64,000 nucleotides of DNA from Paraspadella gotoi. Taxonomy: Eukaryota > Chaetognatha. Below the pieces are notes generated by a model. That model was not told the origin of the DNA. It did not search any database and worked only from the letters and a program-made list of their open reading frames with translations. A program made the position numbers and the translations under genes. Below, piece by piece: positions 33,840 through 46,169 of the stretch; position 1 is the first letter of the stretch, and each line of letters begins with the position of its first letter. The DNA lies in contig CM119264.1 in NCBI GenBank assembly GCA_051294375.1, positions 29,949,693 through 30,013,692 on the forward strand. The letters are read 5' to 3'.

Positions 33840-34219
33840 TTTCAATGTGACGATTTACACGGGATAAAAAGTAGAAACGCCAGCCAGTGGCGGCTTTAAC
33901 CGATCAAAAAAAAACAAAAAAAAAACCCGATGCTAAGGAAATAAGGATAATTTTCGACGCTGCAACTTTTTCCGTGTTGCCGACGAGAGTCGGACAGAGA
34001 ACATTTTCGTCACGGTTGTTATTTCATTCGTCTCGCTCTCTGTCTCTCTCTCTCTTTCACTGGCTCGATTTCGTAAGACCACTTTGGAGTTATTGTTGAT
34101 TTAAAACTTCGTAGAATGAGAAGCGAATATAATGAGAAAAAACTTTAAAAGGTTCGAGGCAAACAGGTTTTTCGTTCGACCGCTCGCTATTCTTTCTGGA
34201 AGAGAATGTAGAAAGAGAG

Positions 34220-34285
<66 letters not shown>

Positions 34286-36427
34286 AAATCCGTAAAGCAC
34301 TAAAAAGGAGAAAAAATGTTTTGTAGGTCCGGGACACAAAAACCCGATGAGTAGAGGAAGGAGAAATAAAAAGAGGAATTGTGATTCGCTGCGAGGAAAA
34401 GAGAAAAGGTTTCGTGTTTAGAGCTTCAGTCCTCGCGACCAGAATGCATTATTTTATTAATCAAATTAACCGGGGAAAACTTCGGGGAATGGAGGACCGA
34501 GTCATAAATGCTCTTTTATTATTTTTTTTTAGTTCGCTTTTCGTGGCTTTCAAACTATACGTCTGGAAAATCGCTTTAGAAAATATTCGAGGCTTTTTAA
34601 ATACTGAAAATAATTGTTTGTTTTTCCGTAGACTAATAAAACTGCCGATTTGTATAGAGGCATAGTACAGTTAATAAACAAGCTACTTGCCTCCTGACTT
34701 TCGGACAGACAGTTAAAGGCTTCTTCAAGAATTCAAATAAATAAACAAAACCCCAAATCGCTTCCGTTATTTTAACTTCTATAACAATCATTATGACCTC
34801 ACGTGACATCATCACAAAAGTTACCTGACCATTTGACAGATGCACGTAAACACATTGATGACGTTCAAACCTCCGTGGGAAAACGCGAAAAGTTAATTAA
34901 GAAAAGAAAATAAGTTTCATCTAGTTTTTTTATAGAATTCATTTTGGTTTTTGGTTTTAATTTTGATATGATTCATTGATTGGTTTATTAGGTCTTTTCT
35001 TGACAAGAGTGAATAAAGAAACAAATTAATTAATTTTAATTTTATTCGCAGTGCAATATTTGATAATATTTCTGCCTAAAGTTATAAAAGGAAATGATGA
35101 ATGATTTACATGCATTAAAATGGCATTAACATATTGAGCTCCAAATAAAAAGTAGAATTAACACAAATTTGGTTCTCAATTAACTCATGATCGACCAAAT
35201 AAATAAACCGCTAATAATGATAGAAGAAGTTTAAGTTTCTTCCCGTTTCCCGCGTTTTGAGTTGGCGAAGTCTTGATTTGCATAGACGCGCGTTGATTGA
35301 AAATGACGATGACGACGATGATGACGACGATCTCAACTCGGGTTCATGAGTTTCACGAGTCACGGATTTTTCCGAGGAGAAAATGACGGTGAACGGCAAT
35401 GGTAAATGGTAACGGTGAACGGCAACGGAGTGAGACCGGATGGTTGGCAATGGTTCAATGGTGTCTGGCAAAGTCAATGGCGCTGAGAGATCCGTGGCAA
35501 TAAAGAGATTCCGTCCCAATGTCATGAATTTTGATGCTAAAGGATCGAAAGGATGGTAAACTTGCCAAGATGAAATGACAATGACGCATGGAAATGGTTT
35601 AAATGAAGAATGGAAATGATGCGCGGGTGGGCGTAAAATAGAGGTTGGTTTAAAGGCGATGGTAATCGTGGGAAAGTGCTTATTAATAATGAATGGCAAT
35701 GGTGCAATCGTTGTGGAAAAAGTTGAAGAAAATTATGTCTACTCTGTACTTCACTGTTATTTTTATGTCGTAGGAAACAACTTCATGAATATATGCACGT
35801 TAATTGGTTTTAATTGTATTTCTATATGTAAAGGTAGAGCAAAAGCATGTTCATAAGTAAATAAAACGCAGCAACTTCGTAAGCATAATACGTAACATTT
35901 AGAGGTAAGATGTTTATATTCAAAATCCTTGAGAAATCGTTTAGATCTTGCAAGTTGCAACATAACGGATAATTAAATTACAAAGTATAATATTCAGTAA
36001 TAAATAGGTATCACAGAAATTATGCAGAGGGTATCGATATCGATATATATGAATCAAAAGCAAATACTTTTATACTTAATAGTAAGCAGCGAAATATTGA
36101 TCCTGTTGTGTAATTTTTACGCAAAACAGGGCTTACTAAATACAGTTCTACACTGAGTTCTACAAGAGTAAAAAGACAGCAATCAATCTCTCGAATGAAA
36201 GCTGAAGTTTCAAAAAATTATAACTATCACTAACTCATACACAAGAACCGACTACTTAATTCCGATTAAATAAATCAGTCGTTTTTGAAAATAAATACTA
36301 TTCTAATTTACAAACAAAACAAAAATAAGGGCCCGAAACAAACGAAAATAAAACAAAACCAAAACAAAATCACAACAAAAACAAAATCACAACAAACGAT
36401 ACGATCCGTGCAAAAACCGAATAATTT
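33840..36427. other. Intergenic region, no gene supported
   Basis: A GA microsatellite at 34218-34287 and part of a dispersed repeat family at 34655-34740 are visible. The 162-codon - strand frame at 35211-35699 has no family resemblance and covers GGTGAACGGCAA-type imperfect repeats, so I do not call it. The rest is AT-rich. Confidence 0.55.
34655..34740 (+). repeat. Dispersed repeat family, copy 1
   Basis: TTAATAAACAAGCTACTTGCCTCCTGACTTTCGG followed by AGTTAAAGGCTTCTTCA resembles 49655-49720 and 55855-55935 (AATAAATAA..CT.TTGCC.CTGACTTT and AAGGCCT-like words). The family is not identified. Confidence 0.5.
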
Positions 36428-39400
36428 CTAAGCGGGAGCCTCTGCAACGGGCGCTTCTGCAACGGGCGCCTCCTCGTGCTCCGCCTCGTGATCCTCATGT
36501 TCCGAGGACGCGTTCTTGCTCTGCCGCCTGAATTGGATGCTGAAGACGGTCGTCCGCCTCCGAGTCGAAGACACGGCTACCGACGCTCTCCGCTTTTCGT
36601 AGTCATCCTCCAAGACCTCAGCCATGTCCGGCAGGGCTTCCTTCAAGGCTTCCATGTCATCGCTCCATGTCTCGTCGCTGTTGGTCTCTTTATTCGAGAT
36701 GGCTGCTATTACGGCCTCGATCGTTTCCTGCGTCCGAGGAAGTAAATTAGGTAAAATGTAGTTAATGATATAGTATAGTATAGTAAAGTATAGTATTGAA
36801 AAGACACAATACTCGTGACGAAGCAATTAATAAACCGTTGATAAAATAAGGTTAGGATCAGGCGTATTTAGCGCATCGACCAGTTTAGTAACCGCTAGGC
36901 GGTCACGGGGCTTGAACCCAGGACCCTTCGGTTGGAAAGGGAATTACTTTAGAATACCATGTATCTATTTTATAAATTTCTTATCATAAAAAATGTAAAC
37001 CTTTTTTGTGAGTCCATCTTTAAATCCTCGACCGCCAGCGTCTTTGTATTCGCTGTCACACGCATCGGCAAAACTCGCTCCTTTCTTTAGTAATTCCTAA
37101 AATTATTAGGAAACAGTCTAAATGAACAAACATACTAAAAATACAAGATACATGAGGCAAATAATAATTACAAAATGAAGTAAAAATCTCTCAAGAAAAA
37201 GGAGGTGGCCGAGACAATTTCATAAAGTATTTTAATCATTTATAAAAAGAGACCAGTATTTATAAAACTATTTATCAAAACATAATAGCTCTTTTTTCAA
37301 ATTAATTTATTGACTACTAATTAACTAGATTCAAACACTAACCTTGATGATTCTATCATGCCTCTTCCTAATCGCGACCCTCAAAGGCGTCTGCCCTTCC
37401 TGATCTCTCGGATCCACCGCCGCGCCCATTGCCAATAGCTTTTCGACGAGACCGGCGCGCCCTACCCACGCCGCCACGTGGAGCGGCGTCATTCCCACGT
37501 CGTCGGGGGCGTCGATGACCTCCTGCGTCTTGGAGACGGCGATTTCCGCGATGCGTTCGTCGCCCTTGAGGGACGCCACGTGGAGAACGCCGACGACGTT
37601 GGCCCGGTGAAGATCTTTGTCGTTCATGCGGACGGAGATGATGGCGTCGGCCACGTGGTGGAAGCCCTGAGAATCAGAAGAAAAGGAAAACAAGTGAACA
37701 GTTGACAAAAGAAATGAAATTTGGAAAATGAAGATGCCCAAAATACATAAGTAACATGATAAACGTCTACTAAAACAAGTGAAAATTTGGTGAAACAATT
37801 CAAATTGGCAAAGTGGAAAACCGAAAAATAAAAAATAATGATAGGCAAAACAATGGAAGATGGCAAAACACGTGAATTTCGGCAAAACAAAAGAATAAGC
37901 GGAATAAGAATAGAATTATATTTTATATTATATATTATATTATAGAGTTAACAATAGATGGCCGAAAAGAAAAAGAAAATAATATAATAACCAAATATGG
38001 AAGGCGACCAAAAAAAAAAACAAAAGAATAATGATTCAGTCTAACTGAAGTCTGAAAGAAAACAAAAAGCAAAACGGAAGAAAGAAAATGCGGAATTCCT
38101 GCATTCAATCCGGTATCTCCAAATCTCCTTGCCTCCAAAAATTCCTGATTCCGATAACTGGATCGACAAGCGTCTTTGAAGGTAGCGCCAGCGCGAATCA
38201 AAAGTCCAACGGTGTTGCGGTGTCGCTCCCGGATGGCGACTCGCAGCGCCGTCTGTCCCACTTTGTCGGTGGCGTGAATGTCCACGCCTTCTTTCAACAA
38301 GTGACTGAGAACCTGAAAAGAAGGGTAAAGTTAATCACTGAATTATCAAGATCAGCAAGGGGTTTCTGCCATCGTCACCTGATCGGATCCAATGTAAGCG
38401 ATGAGATGTAGCAATGGCATGTTGAGCTTCTTGCTGATGGCGTCGAGATTTGCCTTCACGTTGGTTCCAGCCTCGATCATCGCCTCCAGATTCTCTCGAT
38501 CGATGAGTCCGGCGCGGAAGTCGTCGTCCTTGAAGGTGCCCTTCAGAGAAAGAAGAGAAGAGAACATTCTCGAATAAATTCGAAACAGAGATCAAAAATA
38601 GAGATTCTGATCATAAGCCGATGAAATGTTTGGAAGACGATCTTCGGCACTGCCTGAGATCATTGATTAGTGATCAGTTATCCTCGTTTGAGGATCGGTC
38701 ACCACACGTTGAAGCGTATATTTAGGAACTGGTCTGTTTCTCCGCTAAATAAACATGTTGACTTGTTTCACACAACTCTTCACAATTCTAGAAAGAAAAT
38801 CTTGAACACAACTCTCAAGTCGGTTGGCCGGTAGGTCAATCATTCTGTCCGTCCCACTTACGCAACTCTGGAACTAAGGTAATATTGCGTAGTAAGATGA
38901 TGAACCATGAGATACATAATGTGCAATTGTGCATACTTCATAATTCATGTTTCATACTTGTGTAGTCATGATCATTATGAAATGCGTTTCACCGCCCCGC
39001 AAATTTTCGAACTTGCCGGTTCTCGTTACTTGATCACTTACCTCATTGAATCACTTACCCGACAAGCGATTTTGGCCAGAGCGCCGCCGTAAACCAATTC
39101 CCTGACGGCCTCAGATTTGTGGCGTCGAATCGCCTTCCTCAGCGCCGTCTCATCGTCGGAGCCTTTGACGTCGACCTCGGCGCCACGTAGGACCAAGAGA
39201 GCGATAATGGACGGGTTGGTGGAGAGCGCCGCCAAGTGGATGGGTCTATCATTGTTTTCGCTGGCGGCGTTGGGGTCGGAATCGTGTTTGACGAGGTAGC
39301 GACACACCTCAAGGTAAGGATGGCGGATAAAAAGGGGCGAAATTTTTTCTTAAAAATTAGTTTTGCTTTAAACATCGACCAGAATTTTGTTGTCGGTTAT

Positions 39401-40272
39401 CTCTTTGTATGTTATTTAAAATAAAATGTTTCTAAAAAATTCCTTTTTAATTAAATTATGGACGAAAATTCAAAATTTAGCCGTAAATAATTTAAAAAAT
39501 TACTTGTAAATATTATTCATTAATTTGTTTATAATTTATGAGAAAGAGCCCACTTCGATGTGGCCTCGACGCGACGCGGCGTGAAGGCCCGTCTCTCCCT
39601 CAAATCCCTCGCGAGAAGTCTTGAGCTTGACCACTTCCTTCGGCTTGTATTTGCTTGCAAGCTTTTCCACGCGTTGCTTGTCCCCGAGATGGCACGCAGT
39701 CCAGAAAATTAAAGGGTCGAGTTCCTTAGACGGAGGGAAATTTGGTTGAATCGACGGAGAGTTGGAATGTGAGGAGCGGAACTTAACCGACTGTGTGTAC
39801 TGACATCACACATCAACTGGAAAGTCAGTTTTGCATTGACCTCAACTCAAAAACGCTTCTACTTTAATGCAACCAGGCTGCAATAGTGTGTATTGCTTGA
39901 TTATAAGGATTGATTGATTGATTTAGCCACGAATACGATGAAAATTTTGGTCGACATTCCTTTAATGCTACACTTACTGATGTGACCCCATCTGCCAGTA
40001 AATTAATTTTGAAGATAAAATGACAATAGATTATAAAGTTTAGCCTGTTCAAAGATTACTATCACGTACAGAATCGGAACCGGTACATACTGAGTCACCG
40101 AAGATAAATACTGTAAGCTACTGATTTTGGAACGTCTTTATTTTCAACTTAAGTGATGTAACACAACTTGGAATCCGAAATGAATATTTATCAAAACAAA
40201 ATTAAAGAAACAAATGAATTTCTCAATTGTTTTCAATTATTAACTTAGTTTTCGGTAACTTACCTTTGACAT
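36428..40272 (-). CDS. Ankyrin-repeat protein with Ala/Pro/Glu-repeat tail
   Basis: Eight coding exons: 40264-40272 (Met-Ser-Lys), 39554-39724, 39059-39307, 38379-38540, 38133-38312, 37343-37666, 37002-37096, 36428-36727; about 495 aa. All junctions are phase 0 except the last. Ankyrin motifs include GETGLHAASRRGHIE, DRPIHLAAL, MTPLHVAAWVGRAGLVEKLL, GQTPLRVAIRKRHDRIIK and GQTALRVAIRERHRNTVGLL, so at least six repeats. Three diverged segments of the type G(A/T)(T/S)FxDxxR follow repeats, suggesting internal duplication of a larger module. The tail is acidic and ends APVAEAPVAEAPA. The exon 38133-38312 ends at a GC donor (GGAG|GCAAGG). The exon 37002-37096 is 95 nt and leaves the final exon out of phase, so one junction there is wrong or carries an indel. 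It is probably a cytosolic scaffold; no catalytic domain and no orthologue recognised. Confidence 0.8.
36840..36950 (-). repeat. tRNA-like (SINE) fragment in the last intron of the ankyrin gene
   Basis: On the - strand, CCGAAGGGTCCTGGGTTCAAGCCCCG looks like the anticodon-arm to T-arm half of a tRNA, with B box GGTTCAAGCCC. The 5' half is absent, so it is a truncated element rather than a tRNA gene. Confidence 0.5.
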
Positions 40273-41725
40273 TGTATTTACTTTGTTGTTAAAATCGGCG
40301 TCCAAAACAAAAATGTAGCAATAAAACGGACAAAAACAACGATCGGCGACAATTTCGTCTCCTTGAAAACTTGAGCTCAGAATGACAAAGAATGAAAACC
40401 AGTTTTTTTTTCTTTTTCTCCCTTCGAAAAAAGATCCTTGATTGAGAAGGTGATAACCGTTCGATAAGGTGCACCTCGGGCGGAATACGGCCGACGCTAA
40501 ACTAATCTTTTTTTTAATGTATAAATGTGCATTATCATTAATTCGTTCCTCAAAAAAGTCATAGTGTATATATATTAATATTAAAGGCGTTTGAAAAACA
40601 TAGAAATCCAAGGCTGATTTTTGAAAGGCTCTCCAAGGTTGAAGGAAGGAGGCCAGGGTGAAGAAATTTATGACCTTGCAAGTTATTGAAGCGCGAGTGA
40701 ATTTCTTAATTTGGATTTTAAACTTGGACAATGCATATACCGTCATACGTATATTTTCATATTTCTAAACATTTTATTTTCATTGAAGCACCTTATCAAA
40801 ATAAGATTATGGACAATATTTACATTTACTTACGCGTAAAAAAAACTTGAGATTAGCTCTTTTTTTAAACCAAGATTACAGGCTTTGTTTTAGTAATCCT
40901 ACTATATTTCTTATAAACATACCGTTTCGCTTTCGCATTGTTTTTTCTATTCTTATGACGTACATAATGTGCCACTTTATAGCTAAAATAACAAGATAAT
41001 CTATGATATTACATGTATCCGAAAATATCTAAATATCTAAATATCTGAAGCTAAAGGTAAATGGATGGTTTAAAACTAATTTTCACACTGTGCTTTACTA
41101 GTATAATTAATATAATTAAATTAATATAATTACTATAATTAAACACCGAACAAAATAGATCTATTTTGTAATATTTAACAAACAATTGATAATCCTACGA
41201 AAACAATAGGGAAAACTGGAAATTAGTAAGTCTAGAGCAAATTACCAAAACTTTTTTATGTCATCAATCGATAATATAAAAAAAATGATCCAATACGGAT
41301 TACTAAAGCAGGGACAAAAAATAGCTAGAGATGTCACTTTTTAAGTTTCGAAAATACGAAACAACAAAAACAATTTATTAGGAAAAGAAAGAAAAAAAAC
41401 ACAACACCATGATAAGCGGTATCATAACAGAAAAAAACTACCTTGATTGCTATTTCAAAATAACCATAAATGATGGGGGAAAAAAAACTAAACCTGGTTG
41501 AGACAAAAAAAAAAAAGGATTTCATCAACCGAATCGATTTGAAATCTGTTCTTTTATTCGACGCAATTAATTCCACACACAAACGTTTCATCATTTTTGC
41601 GTTCAAATTCGTCGTCCGCGCAGAGATAGGAAGAGAGGAGAAAGAGAGAGAGCGAGAGAGAGCGAGAGAGAGGGAGAGAGCGAGAGAGAAAGCGAGACAG
41701 AGACCTTTTCAAACAAGTTCCAATT
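40273..41725. other. AT-rich intergenic region
   Basis: No gene seen. It includes upstream sequence of the ankyrin gene, AT-rich DNA with ATAATTAATATAATTA repeats near 41100-41150, and a GA microsatellite at 41636-41702 just downstream of CDC14. Confidence 0.6.
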
Positions 41726-43715
41726 TCACGTCTCCTTCGTACTTCTCGTAAACCCCCTCTTGGACGGCGCCGCCTCAGCCGCCCCGACGACGCGGCGCGG
41801 CGAAGTCCGCACGACGCGATCGGGCGCTCGAGGAATCTTGAAGCCGTCGGCATCGGTGGCCCTGGAATAGGTCGTGTCCGGCTCCGTGGAGGCTCGCGAC
41901 GAGGTGGTCGTCGTCGTCGATCTCCGTCTCTGTTCTCCCTTTTTCTTCTCTTCGCTTCGTTTGGAGTCGTTGGCCAGGATGTTCTGCTTCTGCCGCAACT
42001 TGCGTTCGTTGAGCATGTCACCTTGACTCGCTTCCTCTTTGGACGGCGGGTCCGCGGAGGCCCAGCAAAGACGGGGCGAATCTGGAGGTAGCGCAAAAAT
42101 GATATTGATAAAACGATAATAATAATTACATATTTTAAACATTTTCTGCGAAATGAGAAAGTTTCCTACAAAAATTTAGGCTAATCAATTAGAAAAATAC
42201 TCTCTATGACGTGTAGAAAAAACGCTAAATTATAGAAATCCTCCTCATTCGTAAAGTAAAGAAAGTATTAAAAATAACTTATTTATAAATTGATAATTGC
42301 AAAACTGCCTGATTTCTGTAAAATGAATAAAGTTGTCACTAAATTACTGTCAAGCAATGTTGCAAATCGAATGTTGTAGATCGAATAGAACCCCAAGAAT
42401 AAAATGTCTCAAAATGTACCAAATTATTAGAATAGCACAGCGCCCTCTTACGTTTATTCGTCTCCGCCATCTTGATATTTTCTCGATTCGAATCGACGAC
42501 GATGAAATCTTCGTCGTCGTTGGACGACGACGCCGTCGACTCCAACTTCATCCTCGCCAAAACATCGGTAGCCACGCCCACCCTTTCCTCCAGCGACGCC
42601 TCCCTCCGACGCCACAACTCTCCGTCCCGCCAGAGGGCAGTCTGTTTCCCCTTGAGCCAAGTCTGCTGCGGTCCGATGACGGACCCGGGTCGACACAGCC
42701 TGATCCAGCCGATGGCCTCGGCCGCGGCGAACCCGTAGTGTTTCACGATGTAGCAGGCGATGAGGGAGCCCGTGCGGCCGAGTCCGGCCTTGCAGTGGAC
42801 GGCGATGGCGCCGCGGGCTTTCTCGCAAATGTCGAGGAATCCCTCGACGATGTCGTCGGAGGGCGTGCTGCCGTCGAGGAAGAAGAGGTCGTGATGCTTG
42901 AATCCCGCCGTGGAGAATCGGCGAGCGTCGTATATGGGGACGTTGAGGCGGACGACGTGTTTGATGTGGTGGCGTCGAAAGTAGTCGAAGTAAGACTCCG
43001 GTGCGTGGAAGGGATACCCGTTCTCCACTCGGCTGCTGGCGTGAGGTCCGCAAAAGGCCACCAACTTCCCGGGCACGATCCAATTGAGGTCTCCGTTCTC
43101 AACGCGTTCGTAGTGTTCGTAGTCGAGGACGTCGAAAGCGTCGGGGTCGAAGAAGCCGAGATTGACGGCCTTCTTGAGGCCTTTGAGGACATCGAGGAGA
43201 TGAAGGTCGAAAGTGGAGGCTGAGAAGGAGGCGTCGCGAAAGGGAATCAGCGGAGAAGACGGCGACTCTGACGCCACCAACCGGTGCGCCTCCGTAGGCT
43301 CCATCCCGAGATACAACACGCCGTAGGCGCTGACCAAGAGAGCGGCGTTGACGCGTTTCTTGGCGTCGAAACCGGTCACGTGGACGATCCTCTTCTTGGC
43401 CAGCGCCGGGGATTTGAGCTTCTTGTTCACCCGACGGCAGAATCGAGTCAGAGAGGCGAGATTGAGCGGACCGAAGTCTTGATTGTAGCTCTCGTAAACG
43501 TAAGTCTCGTCGACGGAGAAGAAGTGTGCCGTGGGAGTGGAGGAGGGCTTCCGACGGCAGGTGGCGAAGTAGAGACGATCGGGGAGGAAGGCGGCGGCGC
43601 GAGAGAAGACGTCGTCGTCCTCGACGAGACGATGGGAAGGATGCTTGGAGGAAGAGGCGGCGGTGGAGCGAGGGGAGGAGGAGAGGGTCTTCGATCTTCG
43701 AGGCGTCGATTCCAT
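41726..43715 (-). CDS. CDC14: CDC14 dual-specificity protein phosphatase
   Basis: Two coding exons (43715-42452 and 42081-41726) joined in phase give 539 aa. The 421-codon first exon covers the whole phosphatase core: the N-terminal CDC14 domain ([33 protein letters not shown]), [37 protein letters not shown] and the catalytic domain. The P-loop is [12 protein letters not shown] with Cys308 and Arg314, DGSTPSD (281-287) precedes it and [11 protein letters not shown] follows. Family role: removes proline-directed (CDK-type) phosphates, acting in mitotic exit, DNA repair and, in animals, ciliary length control. The second exon is a basic Ser/Thr/Arg-rich tail typical of the poorly conserved C-terminus. 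The start is the first ATG of the frame, followed by a 49-residue low-complexity leader. No disabling change seen. Confidence 0.96.
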
Positions 43716-46169
43716 TTTTTGATTTTTTTCTTTTTTTTTTTTTTTAGATCGAATTCTACGACGACGAAATGTTTTTGAAAATTTTTCTCTCGACGACCTC
43801 TGGTGTTGGTGATCGAAATGAGAACCGCATTCCTTCGTCTTTGGCGTCGCCTACGCAGAAAATACAATATTGAAAAACCGGTTTGGGCCGAATATACAGT
43901 TGGTAATAAGCGTAGTTAAGTTTTTTCTTCAAACTTTAAATAGGGAGTTTACGCAAAATATACAAAAACATTTAGGGGTTTTGTCTTTCGTCATTTTTAT
44001 CAGTTACGTGTATTATCACATGACTCAATTCTTACTGATTAATATTAATCAGTCATCAGATGTTTTAATCGATAGAATTACGTAGTTGGATACAATGAGC
44101 GAAGGTAAAAAAGTAGATTTACAAATGTCAACCGCTTAGAAATGATTTTTTTTTTTCCTATTCGGTCTAATTTATTTAATTAAACGACGGGCACAACCTA
44201 TTGACCCGCGATAAACAAAATAAAATAATTCCCTTTAACAAAACATATTTATATCAAAACCATATGAACGCAAATCGCATGCGTAAAAAAAAATAAACGA
44301 GTTTAGTTTACTAACGAATAAAAGTTGATAACGATCCGTAAAAGTCTACTAATCGACTAATTACAACGAATTAACAGTTGTGTTTGTTTGTTTTGTTTTT
44401 TTTTTGTTAACACCACCCCCCACTTTTAATCTGATTTTGAAATAGAGGTTTCGGAACCGAGGGCAATCTAATTTCCCCAATTGGGTCAAATATTCATCGA
44501 ACGATTGATTCACTATTGTATCAGTTTTACGAAAACCACCGTAATTTTTTAACTTCCCCCGTAACAAAAAATTATTACGATATGACGCAATTGAAAGAAG
44601 TGTACATTTTCCCAATTCGTTATATTTTATATTTATAGTTATATTTTAATCAAGCAAAGTTGGGGAAAAAAAAAGTAAATTTTCCCGAACCTTACCTTTT
44701 AATATTTGTCCAAAAGAGGTTAAGAGAGACGATCGAGCAAAATTTGATTCAAGTGTCTCGCTCTCACTCCCCGCCACTTTCTTGATCGAGAAAGAAAGCG
44801 AGAGCGAGAGAGAGAAAGAGAGAGAGAGTCGGGCTGGAAGACTCCACCCAAGTTTTGATCCAAGTTGAATTCGATCGGCCTTCCTTTTCTTGCCGTCGAG
44901 ATTCTTCTTTTCAAATTAAATGCGTCCGCGATCTTCACTTAGTTTTCTTTTTAAAGTCGAAACATTTCGTCGCCAACTTCAACCGTCAGAGGGGGCGAGA
45001 GTCCAATCTTTACGGCTCGGAGACCACGAGTCGACCCGTTGTCCAAATGCTTCAAAAACAAAAAAACCCGTTCTTCCTCATTCCTCCGTCTCTTTTATTG
45101 TTTCTCCTCCTTCGAGAATTCCTCATCCCACTTTTGAGGATGCGACGGGTCACGTGACCAGCCCTTCGATCGCCCGGTCCACATCCGAAGAGTCTTCGAT
45201 CTCCGCCATCGATTTCCTATCGATTCTTCTTCTTCTTCTTCTTTGTTCAGATTTCTCGCGCGGGAAAAAGGGAACACACTCTCTCTCTGTCTTTTTTTTT
45301 TCTATCTCCGCTCTCTCTCTCTCTCTCTCTGACGGGTTCCGTTTCGAGTTTTGCCCTGAGTAGGTTTCCCCTCTAAAGACTGGATCTACAAAATGAAAAA
45401 AAAAATTTAAAAAAATAAATGAATTGGGTTCGAGGGGCGAGCCGATCTTAGAATTAACGGGGAAAGGGAAAAAGGGGAAAAGAGAGAGAGAGCTACTACA
45501 GACAAAAAGTACAATCGATCCCTAAACTAGAGATTAAACTTAATTGGGTATTAGCAAGAAAAAAATACTTAACTAAATAAATAGTAAAACTTGGCTTATT
45601 GGCTCGATGTAAGACTCAAAAACAAGATGAGACGAACAGGATGATAGATTTTTTTTTGAATTTTAGAAATTAGTTATATTCAAAAGATCGGGCTTAGCTC
45701 GTCTGAATCATTAACAATGAAACTATATCTAAGAATAAAGCGTTTCACAACTTGACAGAGAAGTCATCTACACGGTATTAATAAATACAGCGAAGTGAAA
45801 ATAAAAACGAAAAAATGAATTTAAAAAAAAGAAATTCAAAGCTCACCTCATAAGATAATTTTTTTTTAATAGGTATTTTCTTGTCATACCATGGTGCGAT
45901 AATAAACTAAAATGTCAACAAGTCGGTGAACATATAGAAAAGACATGGCTAACAAAAGGAGCAACATAAAAGACTAATAAATGCATTTTTTTTCAATGGC
46001 ACTCGAAGAAAATTTTTGTTTGTTAATAAACTAAAAGAAGCTGGTGAAATAAGAAATGTTGAATGACTATTGTCTCGACCTATAGTCGGATTGTCGAAGC
46101 GAACTAACGGTCATTTGTCCACGTCGCGAGAGAGACGCGTTCAAACGCAAATCTTATTATGTATTTTTT
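43716..46169. other. Intergenic region between CDC14 and the nuclear receptor
   Basis: No supported gene. It contains (T)n near 43730, AT-rich sequence with TTTATTTAATTAAACG near 44170, CT/GA runs at 44805-44830 and 45280-45330, and Ser/Leu open frames at 44855-45363 that lack family resemblance. The 3' UTR of the nuclear receptor gene presumably occupies the high-coordinate end. Confidence 0.55.

Noticed and set aside
35211-35699. 162-codon - strand frame
   Set aside because: No recognised domain, no splice context, and it covers imperfect GGTGAACGGCAA repeats.
42333-43223. 296-codon + strand frame over CDC14
   Set aside because: Antisense shadow of the conserved CDC14 exon. The - strand reading has the phosphatase motifs.
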